NCBI GenBank assembly: GCA_023333565.1
Contig: JAJKFH010001094.1
Location: forward strand, 3,410,001 to 3,474,000
Source of the DNA: Puffinus mauretanicus
Lineage: Eukaryota; Chordata; Aves; Procellariiformes; Procellariidae
Reading direction: 5' to 3'
DNA length: 64,000 nt
Notes under the pieces: generated by a model
Database searches by the model: none
What the model saw: only the letters and a program-made list of their open reading frames with translations
What the model was told of the DNA's origin: nothing
In this document: positions 28,976-38,270 of the stretch, one piece after another
Layout of the letters: the number at the start of each line of letters is the position of its first letter
How positions within the stretch are numbered: position 1 is the first letter of the stretch
Position numbers and translations under genes: made by a program

Positions 28976-31900
28976 TCTATTTTCTAGTCCCTAGGCACGT
29001 CCCTTCTGTGTGTGCCGTTTGTAGAATGATGGTGTTACAGTGACTATTACTTTTGATGAAGGTCGTCTTCGCTTCTTAAAATAAGCCCCTTTTTTTTTTT
29101 CAAAAGGCACATAACAATAATAACTTTTCCCTGGGATGAAATTCAGTCTGCGGACGGTTACAACAACATTAAATTAGTATAGCCGTTTCTTCCTAAGTTA
29201 AAGAATGCCAAAAAAGCACTTTTGTGGTTTTGCATTATGTGCTTAGCACTTCTCTCAAATAACATAAAGTGGCTTTGAAAATGTAATTGATAGCATGAAC
29301 TCAGCTTTTCTAGTATTGAAATAATATAGTCTGCAAGTAAATCAAGGAGGAATATTTCCTGCTGGGAAAACATCCCCCACGTGAGGCAAAGGTGCCCATG
29401 GACCATGCAGTATAGCACTCCCCGGGCAGCATTAAGCAACTGCTGCAGCACATTGCAACCGTCTTCGTTAAAACTTTCAATCCTAGTTGTGGTATTTGCC
29501 ACGTTGGGAAGGGTATTCGTGAGCAGTTCTCAGCCAATAGTGTGCAGAAGTTACTGACTTCCACACTTGCATTTGAAGATGGTGAGCAGAGGCGTTAGGA
29601 TTGCAATATGTGACGAAGGGACAGAGCTATCACAGTGGTGTTCAGGGTCACCACAATGCAAAGCTCATTGTGTGTAATGCTTACATACCTTAGTGTACCG
29701 TATTGTACAATTGCATATGAACTCACCTCAGCAACAATGCCAGTATCTCTACAGTTTGAGAAACATTTTTTACTGTCAGTTCTTACATAGACGGTATCTT
29801 ACCTCTTTTATGGGACCCCCACTCTTAGCCTGGGAAAGATAATTTGCTTACAAAATAAATAAATAACTTAAAAGCAAAGAGCAGAACAATGTAAACGGGA
29901 GGTTTCACTCACTTATGCACACCAAGCTATTGCTCTGCGACAGCGAGACAAGGAACTGAAAGATTAGACTGTTCAGTTCTTTTCCTAACACTTCCAGTGA
30001 CAATTTCTGTGACCTTTAGGGACCCCCTATTATTTCCAAACCTGCGTGCCTGAAGTTAAGTCCAACAGGAGCTGAGTCAGGGCTTACTGATATGAAAGAA
30101 ACAGTTCCCACGTGTTTCAGCGCATGGTGGAGCAGATCCTGGGGGAGTAGTCAGATTTTTTTATCATTATTTCTGAAGTGCAAACTGAAGACAGAAAGCA
30201 GGACACTTATTTTCGTGCCTACCTGCAGATGCAGGCACTTAACTTCCATTAGCTAAATCCAAGAAAAAAATCTTTGAGATTTTATATACGTTTTAGTAAA
30301 ATAGAGAAAAAAATTATCTAAAGTGCTGGGGGAGATGTGGAATTTAATCATGTGAATCCAGAATGGCACTTGCTTGTGTGTTTGATCTCATGGAAACTGG
30401 TATTGTCTCATACCTTCAGGGGATTTGTTTCTGATTTATTCTGGCAGAATATAAAGAGCAGAATCATCAGAGTATATGAAAGGTCCTAATTTGGGGGTTT
30501 GGCTTACTCAGTGTGAATAAGGGGGCAGAATGTGACATCTGGTAATTGATAACTTAATTTGCACTATATCATTTCTCAGTGCTATGGCAGTTTTAAAATG
30601 CATATACCTTATATTCATAGCTACCCTCAATTGCCAGTTTTAATGTAACAAGAATGACCCTCACAGCTGCTTTTGTAAAGCAGTTGAGAGTCCCTGAGAT
30701 GGAAATATTAGAAAAGTTTGTTTTAACAGTGACAGGAAATAATTGGTGCCAAAGAGGTGCCTCTGGGTTTCTCACTGTTGTTTTGCATACCCGTTGCAGA
30801 GTGGTCACCTCACCTTTGGGCCAGATTTGCAAGTAAGCTCAATATATAGAGAAATGAAATAAAGACGTAGGCTTCATCCTCCTACCTGTCAGCAACGCCT
30901 GGGGATACAGTTGCAGTAACAAATGAGAACAATAAAACTTGTAATAATAAAGTGGGGGAAAAAACAGAACCAAACTTGTGACAGACCCATAACAAAATAA
31001 GCTCATAGTTTGGGAGAAGCGAACGAATGTATTTGGAATGGAGGGTGGTGTGGTAAGTGGAGAGAGGGAGTGGGGCAGGGAGGGTGAAGGGGGACCCATA
31101 TTCTGCTCGCCCAGAGTTGTATCCTCCCAATTCTCCTTCCCTCCTTGTCACTGATGCGCCTGAATAGAGAGAAGTGAAAATGAAGGCTTCCAGCCCTTTT
31201 CACACATGGGATCCGCTTTTTTTGTGCAGTGCTTGGGATAATAGGTGTTGAAGAGTCTGTTAACAACAGAGATTTGTGCACCTAATTACTTCTGCGCTGC
31301 ACTAAGTGTTTGCCCACAGTGTCTGTGCCCCCCAACCTGTTTTCTAATTAAAACTCACGCTCTTCGTGTGCGCGCGCTTTTGTGAGCCTCTTCCCCCTCC
31401 AACCCTCTCCTCCCCAAATTCTCTGTCATTCGTACGAAACAAGAGCTCAGGAAGCGCCGTGACACCAAGCACATTAAGTACTGACATGCTGGAGCTCTCC
31501 GGGGAGCACAGATGGGAGCTTCAGCTGCAGCAGGTGCTGAGAAGACAGATCCCAACTCAGCCAGAGAATTATTGTGCATCATCTGTATGGGCCCATTGTT
31601 TAGATGCATCCAGCTCGGTCACACGCTACGCGGGGCAGCGGTGATGCCGAGGGGGGCTAATTCAATCGCTGCTTTTAATTTAGGAAATGAAAAGGATGTT
31701 CTCCCGTCACTCCCTTCCCAGAATGCAGCACATGCGGATTTCACGACAGACTTCACAGTCAGGCTGTGTTTGCGCTGTGTTTGCACTGGGGGCGGGGGGA
31801 GAAAGAGGGGGACGAGCTGATTATTATGCTTACAAATACATTTTCTATCTTCTTTCTAAGGGAGCTCTGTTCATTTTGTTGTGGCCAAAGAAAAGGGTCA

Positions 31901-32503
31901 GGCACTAGGCTTACAACTACTGCTCCACAAGCTGTAATCCAAACTCCGTTTTTGGCTGCGTTAATGAAGCGCTGCGTTGCATGCAGCGCTGGCCAGCCGT
32001 CGTGCGCTAGGCACAGCACACAGCAGAGATGGGATTTTTCAGCTGTAACTGACGGAGTTCCTTAGACAAATTGTGAAACCAGTCTGCAGCGTGTGTCCCC
32101 TGCAGTCCTCAGGGCATCTAGGGGGGGTCACAGTTATGCTCCTGGCCCTAAGCAAATGGGCCTGGTTTAAACCTCTCCGATCAGCTCTTTTACAAATTGG
32201 CGAATTTATATGTAAAATAAGAACAGAAGAATCAACTCATCCATCTGCATCTCTGGATGCAGTAGTACTTCCAGCACTACTACCTTTTTAATCACCTCCT
32301 ACAGCTGACTTGTTCACAATACTTATGTATTTCCAGTTTAAACACAGTATTTAAATGTTGTCCCATTTAAACACAGCATCTCCATAAATAGTCAAATTAT
32401 GGAAGTTTCAAAATCTTAATCTAATCCAGAAGTGTAATTCCCGATATGTGTTTGCACTGGTCATCTCTATACATTTCCCTCTGCAGCTGAAGCATCACTG
32501 TCA
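28976..32503. other. Intergenic with a local CpG-enriched patch
   Basis: No gene recognised. From about 31360 to 32050 CpG dinucleotides are noticeably denser than in the surrounding 40 kb, for example TGTGCGCGCGC, ACGCTACGCGGGGCAGCG and GCCAGCCGTCGTGCGC. This patch contains an 8-bp perfect inverted repeat, AGCGCTGC (31968-31975) and GCAGCGCT (31983-31990). It could be an enhancer or a distal first exon, but I see no reading frame that supports a gene. Confidence 0.4.
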
Positions 32504-33096
32504 TTAATACTCTGTATCATCTGCTACCTGTTCATCGCTGGAGTACATATAAATCAATGTTAATAAATCTGTGTCCAGTGGAATACTCTTAAAAGATTTG
32601 GCAGAAGGTAATTCACTGATTTCTAAGCCTACTCTCTCAGTCTGCTTAAGTTCACCGCAGAGGGTCATTCTTTCCACTGCAAAATTTTTAGGAGGCACTG
32701 AATCAAAACGGTTGGTAACCAGTGTCCTTAATAACTGACCAGATGGTACAAAACCTGGAGACTGGTTTACCCTGATGGGTCCTAGAGTTGCTAACATTGT
32801 AGGTCTGCACTCTGGGTATACAGAGAGTGGGTCAGAGATTTTTCAAACAGTCATACCTGGATAAGATCCTCTAAAAAAGAATTGCAGGCACGGAAAACTG
32901 ATTCACTCCCTTCATTGTTGTACCACAACTTATGCACTAAGTATAATGCAAGAGGAACTAAGCTACATGTGAAATATTTCAGGAACTGGGCGGTCTATGC
33001 AGAGGAGGTGCTCCTTTTTCTAAATCACTAACTTGAATTGGTCTCACCATAGTAGCAACCAGATTTGAGTAAGACCCTGTGAAATTCAAGGTCAGA
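32504..33096 (-). pseudogene. Unidentified decayed coding block, minus strand
   Basis: Read on the minus strand, three overlapping open stretches follow each other: about 33096-32979, 32994-32851 and 32842-32504. The last is 112 codons from a stop to a TAA, with an internal ATG at 32797. They are separated by one frameshift-type change and by stops. Their amino-acid make-up is protein-like, for example ALYLVHKLWYNNEGSES, GFVPSGQLLRTLVTNRF and PLDTDLLTLIYMYSSDE. It is unspliced. I do not recognise the family. Candidate explanations are an endogenous viral or retroelement gene remnant, or a processed pseudogene. The plus strand also has a 77-codon opening at 32795-33025, so the strand choice is not certain. 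Confidence 0.4.
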
Positions 33097-33121
33097 CAAA
33101 AAAATTAAAAATTAAAAAAAT
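33097..33121 (+). other. A-rich junction between two divergent coding-like blocks
   Basis: A run of A's interrupted by TT (A7 TT A5 TT A7) sits exactly where the minus-strand block ends and the plus-strand block begins. It could be a decayed poly(A) tail or simply a low-complexity join. Confidence 0.5.
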
Positions 33122-33139
33122 CATTGGTGTTTTAAGATA

Positions 33140-33934
33140 ATTGGTGATGAGCTTGATTGGGCTAGTCCCAATTGCAAAGTCATGGTTGTGGAAGGACCTG
33201 AAAATTATGAAAAAGCAGTAGCATTCTTTGATTTTTTCTAAAGTAGGGAAAATTTTCCTCTTGATAATTACCTCCTGTCTTTGGTCCCCTATGGACCAAA
33301 GGATAAGGAGGATGTAACAAATATCACTGGACATATATGTCTTTATTTTGAACAGAGTATGTAAGTGGGTAAACTGTGTGCACTTGTCTTGGGAGTCCTA
33401 AATATTTTCTCATGGATGGAAAGGAACAATGTCACGTGCAGTGAAACTTATTTTATTTTACAGTTTTTATGTAGAAATAAATGACAACTACTAGATGGAG
33501 GAAGTTGATCAGTGGGATTAAATCCCTGTCTTTTGCAGGAATAACTCATGCTCTGGTTAATCCCACACAGATAAAGGAATGAGGATGTTTTGACTGTGAT
33601 GAAAAGCAGAGAGCATTGAGAGTAAGAGAGACAAAAGCAAACATCTCCTATATTGTTACCCTTGCTGACATGTTATTCATTAGTGGGGGAGGTTGTAATG
33701 CAGAGGATTGGTTGCTTCAAATAGCCCATTTAGCTATGCATAATGAAAATACAGTATTTGCCCCTAACATAAATATACTATTGTGTAACACTGCAGTACC
33801 ATAAAATATGTGGGGTTTGGGTAGCAGTTGTTAATAATATCCCTCTTGAAAACCTTATACCAGATGACTGTAGCACAGGAATAAAAGAGCTAATGCATGG
33901 TCTCATTCATGGGTCTGGCAAACTGTCACTTTGA
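33140..33934 (+). pseudogene. Unidentified decayed coding block, plus strand
   Basis: Three successive coding-like stretches are in different frames. The first is 33140-33484, about 115 codons with in-frame stops at 33239 and 33362. The second is 33481-33804, 108 codons with one stop at 33580, opening with an ATG that overlaps the previous TGA. The third is 33794-33934. Composition is protein-like (LLSLVPYGPKDKEDVTNITG, FISGGGCNAEDWLLQIAHLA, VWVAVVNNIPLENLIPDD). There are no introns and the disablements rule out function. I cannot name a family. The block may be an endogenous viral or retroelement gene fragment, or an old retrocopy. Confidence 0.4.
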
Positions 33935-34017
33935 TCTGCTTGTACATATTTATAACCAAAACCTCTAAACAGTTTAAGAAAATCCTAACAAAATCTTTGT
34001 AATGAGAAGTGTCTATG

Positions 34018-34062
34018 GGGTCTCACAAGTCTCACAAGTCTAAGTGTCTCACAAGTCTATGG
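34018..34062 (+). repeat. Short tandem of GTCTCACAA units
   Basis: TCTCACAAGTC is repeated three times with a small interruption (AAGTG), and TCTATGGGG occurs on both sides. It sits immediately before the CR1 fragment and looks like a junction scar or slippage repeat. Confidence 0.7.
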
Positions 34063-34435
34063 GGCCGGATGGGATCCACCCGAGGGTACTGAGGGAGCTG
34101 GCGGAGGAGCTTGCCAAGCCACTCTCCATCATTTACCAGCAGTCCTGGTTAACAGGGGAGGTCCCGGATGACTGGAGGCTCGCCAATGTGACGCCCATCT
34201 ACAAGAAGGGCCGGAAGGAGGATCCGGGGAACTACAGGCCAGTCAGCCTGACCTCAGTGCCAGGGAAGATCATGGAGCGGTTCGTCTTGAGGGCACTCAC
34301 AAGGCATGTGCGGGACAACCAGGGGATCAGGCCCAGCCAGCAGGGGTTCATGGAAGGCAGGTCCTGCTTGACCAACCTGATCTCCTTCTATGACCAGGTG
34401 ACCCGCCTCGTGGATGAGGGAAAGGCTGTGGATGT
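34063..34435 (+). mobile_element. CR1 LINE fragment, reverse-transcriptase N-terminal part
   Basis: An open frame encodes CR1-type RT motifs in order: MGPDGIHPRVLRELAEELAK, TGEVPDDWRLANVTPIYKKG, NYRPVSLTSVPGKIMERFV, then QGFMEGRSCLTNLISFYDQV and VDEGKAVDV. It breaks off just before the catalytic palm motif would come, at a sharp junction with unrelated sequence. No stops lie within the fragment, so the copy is fairly young, but it is truncated at both ends and inactive. Confidence 0.95.
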
Positions 34436-34530
34436 GCTTACAGAGGCACGACGTGTTAAAAATCTCTCTGATGATCAGAAAACACTTGCTCTGTTTTTGG
34501 TACTTGCCCCTCATTAGCAACATTGCACTA
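34436..34530 (+). repeat. Left arm of a 95-bp inverted repeat
   Basis: This arm is the reverse complement of 35114-35208 with 4 mismatches in 95 bp. It directly abuts the truncated CR1 end and precedes the 82-bp dispersed repeat at 34537. It looks like an inverted templated copy of the sequence 0.6 kb downstream. Confidence 0.9.
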
Positions 34531-34536
34531 TTACCT

Positions 34537-34617
34537 CACTTGGCCAGGAGGAGGTAAAGCTCAGTTAAGAATGGGGTTGCGAGTGGCTGTCTGGTAGACC
34601 TTTTCTTACAGAGTAAA
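34537..34617 (+). repeat. 82-bp dispersed direct repeat, copy 1
   Basis: Starts CACTTGGCCAGGAGGAGG and ends TTCTTACAGAGTAAA. It matches 42984-43065 with three substitutions and one missing T. I cannot assign it to a known family. It ends in a short TTACC-led junction with the inverted-repeat arm. Confidence 0.9.
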
Positions 34618-35113
34618 ACTGACTGAAGCAAAGCCTTGCACCCAGGCTGCGTCATCTCACCTAGCTGGTGACTGGAGTTCATCATTACCTGACTTTAGAA
34701 AGGACCTAAGAAGATCCAAATCTGTGGTCACGTTTGATGGGGCAGGGGGGGAGGGAGGGAGATGCTTTTTTTCCTTTGCATTAACATTCTGAAGTGCTGC
34801 TTTTAAAACTAAGTGAAAGGCAAAAATAAATGTGGAGACCAGTCAATAAATAATCCACTGCTTTTATTGCTGAAAAATAGCTTGTCTACAAGGGAGACAA
34901 GTCAGGACAGTATTAATGAACCTATCAAAAGACAAGAATTCATAAAGGAGAATAATCTTATTAGACAACTTTTGCTATCTTGTACAGCATCCCTCCTCAG
35001 GACTTGAATTCTTGGTTATGAATGGCATCAGGAGGATTTGAAAGGATTGAGTTTTCTTACTTCAGATTAGTTTGAGATATTTATGAAAGATTTAGGCAAA
35101 CTACTGGTTCTTT
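34618..35113. other. Spacer of the inverted repeat, nothing recognised
   Basis: About 500 bp of unique-looking sequence with a G-rich run (about 34740-34760). No coding sequence or repeat family is recognised. Confidence 0.5.
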
Positions 35114-35208
35114 TAGCGCAATGTTGCTAATGAGAGGCAAGTACCAAAAACAGAGCAAGTATTTTCTGATCCTCAGAGAGATTTTTAACACGTCGTGCCT
35201 CTGTAAGC
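35114..35208 (-). repeat. Right arm of the 95-bp inverted repeat
   Basis: The partner of 34436-34530, about 96% identical in inverted orientation, with a spacer of about 580 bp. The homology stops abruptly at both ends. This copy sits in unique-looking sequence, so it is the likelier source of the two. Confidence 0.9.
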
Positions 35209-37701
35209 CACACATTCGTGTACAGTGGGCATCCTTCCAAGAACACCTCATTGCAGGCCAGGTATATTTTACACTTGCTTGGGAAGACATGGAGATAAGT
35301 TTCATTGGCCTGTATTGAAAAACAAGCAATTCTTGCCTGGAGTTCACGCAGCCCAAATTCCTGTGGATTTCAGTCCTTTGCCTTCCTCTTCAAGTTCTCT
35401 CTTTCCTCCCATTCCAGTAATGCCACCCTGTCCCCTCCGCCCCACCAGGAGCCAGGGGACATCTGCACGGTCTGTGTTGCCCCCGTTGCCTCATGCTCGC
35501 TTCCCTGGGAATGAAGGACAGACACACTCTGCACTTTCTCTTCAGCAGGTCACTAATTTTGTTTTTTCAGCTTTGTCCTGATGCTGATCCTTTTTCATAA
35601 TTTTTTTTAAAAAGAATTTAATTGCCTTGAAAATACATATTTCTCTGGGCCAACGGTTCAGAGGCTGTTAATGAGGGATGGATACTGACAGCACCAACCT
35701 GGGTGCCTGCTGGCTGTTGACTGACACCTAGAAGATAATCTTTGCCTGATGGGGATGTGGAAGGTGTTAAATTTGGCACAGCATTGTAACACATGGTGCC
35801 AAGAAACACAGGGATGGACCTCTGAGCCCACCTGCTTCTTTGAGCGGACTGGAGCATAATTGTACTTATTCTATGTGGGCCCTTGTAGAAAAATAAATCG
35901 GTAGCCTCTTTTATTTTAGCTTCCTGGAAGTGTTTGGCTAGGGAGCAGTGTCTTCCTCAAGTTGAGAAATTGCCCAAAGATATCTGGGAATTGTGCTATC
36001 GAGCACTGTTTTCTGAAAATTTGAAATATTATTCCTTTTTCTATCTAGGCTAGTCATGGAGTGTGGGTTTTTTGTTTTAATCTGTTCTGTCCTTAAAACA
36101 TTTGTACCCTCAAGCTTCTATCTGATGCATTTTGTTGAAGTATGTCTTTATTAAAACCTCAAATGCTCTGAAGGGAACAAACAGTGACAGGAAGGTCGTA
36201 TTATGTAAAGTTGTTCAAAGAGAGTACAAAATAGTGTCAAAAATTCATAGTATGAATGAACTTGGGATGAAATAAGCTGCTAGTTAGGTGGTCTCAGCAT
36301 TTCTAATGTGATGATATGGCGTCTAAAGGTAACATAAGATTTTTGCTTTTTTTCCCATGAAAATATCAGAGTTTTTAGGGATGAAGAAATCAAAGGCACT
36401 TGAAGCTACATAAAACACACTGCACTTCCAGCAGAAATCATCATATGTCAACCATATGACTTCAGACTGTGTGCATGACCACACATTTTGTTTTTTAAAA
36501 CTGAGTTGTCTGGCTCTTTTTTTTCAGTAATCATCATAACTTGAAGGGGAATTCTTTTACACTGCAAAAATTAGGGACTTGCTATATAGTCGATTAGCTG
36601 GAGTGAAACTATTGCATATAAATGTAACATTAAAGGGTCCTCATTCTCAGAGGTGGAGCAACAATAGTTTTAAGGGGCTGGGCTTATCGTTGCAATAAAT
36701 CATTTGATCAGACTTCAGCAAAACTTTGTGCTGTGGCTCAAATGAAGGAGTTCACAGAAACAGTTGTTTAAAAAATAACCACATTTCTCCACATCAGATC
36801 AAGAGCATTCAGTTGACCTCGTGCCATCATGTATGAATGAACCATTTGTCTGTTTAAGAAGTAACCTTTAAAAAGGTTTTGTGGAGTGAGAAGTGTAGTT
36901 ACAGAACAGTTGATACGGGGTGGGAAAAGTGATTCATTGACTTCTCCAATCCAAGTTTTGTGGTTGGTTGTGCTGTTAAAGAGCAAGGTGGAAAAACTTC
37001 TTAAAAAGGCAAAGCAAACTAAAATACAAGTGGCGTATGGAATCTCTTAAGTGGGCATATTGGGCGTATCATGCCTGAAAGTGGTGCTGGAAGATGGAAA
37101 AAGTGAGCTACAATTCAGGATGCAATAAAACTTTAAGGTGATCAGTGCTCAGAAGGGGCTGGCATTGTGGCCCTGTTGCCAATCCTTTACCTTAAAATTA
37201 GCAGTATGGCAAGAAAAATGGGTGCATTCCTAAGAGTTTTTATTACTGCAGCACCTAGAAATCAAGAGATGGGACTTTTCATATTCAGCTGTATAATTCA
37301 TATTCATATAATCTAAGACAGCCCTTGCTTCTAATAATTTACCATATGAACATAAACCAGAAAATGGTTGGTAGACCTTGAAAATGGAGGAACGCAGCTG
37401 CGGAGTCTTAATGTGCTTTCAAAGCATTATCTTTTAGGGTCACAATAAACCTGCTGATAATGTAGCAAAAACAAACCCAAACCATACTGTGTGAGGATGC
37501 TGTCAGGAGGTGGCACATCCTTCACCGTCCCTGAAAATCCATCCAAACTCAGTTAAATTATGAGCAACAGAAACCTAGTGATGTGCTTGAGTCCTAATCT
37601 CTCATTCTCGTCACCATTAGCCCCAGTCTCAGTGCAGTTTCTGGTCCAACCTCCTTCCCCTCCCTTTGCCAAACGACTGCAGCCACACGGATTTGCTGCG
37701 C
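35209..37701. other. Intergenic, no gene seen
   Basis: AT-rich DNA with chance frames only, such as 35225-35581, which has low complexity and no domain. Nothing else is recognised up to the solo LTR. Confidence 0.45.
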
Positions 37702-38270
37702 TGTTGTTGTTTAACCTGGCAGCAGCCAAATACCACGCAGCCGCTCGCTCACCCCCCCCGCCGGGTGGGATGGGGGAGAAAATCAGAAGGGTAAAAGTGA
37801 GAAAAACTCGTGGGTTGAGATAAAGACAGTTTAATAGGGAAAGCAAAAGCTGCGCACGCAAGCAAAGCAAAACAAGGAATTCATTCACCACTTCCCATCG
37901 GCAGGCAGGTGTTCAGCCATCGCCAGGAAAGCAGGGCTCCATCACGCTGTAACGTTACTTGGGAAGACAAACGCCATCACTCCAACGCTCCTCCTTCTTC
38001 ACCCAGCCTTATATGCTGAGCATGACGTCATATGGTATGGAATAGCCTATTGGCCAGCTGGGCCAGCCGTCCTGGGCCACGGTCCCTCCCAGCCCCCTGC
38101 ACATCTGGCAGGGCATGGGAAGACAAAAGTCCTTGACTAGCGTAAACAATACCTAGCAACAACCAAAACATCAGTGTGTCATCAACATTATTCTCACACT
38201 ACATCCAAAACACAGCACTATACCAGTTAATAGGAAGAAAATCAACTCCATCCCAGCCAAAACCAGGACA
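37702..38270 (-). mobile_element. Solo LTR of an avian ERVL-type endogenous retrovirus
   Basis: On the minus strand the unit begins TGTCCTGGTTTTGGCTGGGA and ends in CA (plus strand TGTTGTTGTTTAACC). It is 569 bp long. The 5-bp sequence TGCGC flanks both ends exactly (37697-37701 and 38271-38275), as expected for a target-site duplication of an intact insertion. Promoter parts on the minus strand are CCAAT (38053-38049), TGACGTCA (38030-38023) and TATAAG (38013-38008), followed by an ATTAAA poly(A) signal (37835-37830). No internal retroviral genes adjoin it, so it is a solo LTR left by LTR-LTR recombination. Assignment to the ERVL-type family is from memory of common avian LTRs. Confidence 0.9.

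Noticed and set aside
34254..34523. A minus-strand frame across the CR1 and inverted-repeat arm
   Set aside because: It is antisense to the CR1 reverse-transcriptase fragment and crosses the rearrangement joint.
37553..37891. A 112-codon minus-strand frame
   Set aside because: It lies mostly within the solo LTR and is not part of a retroviral gene.
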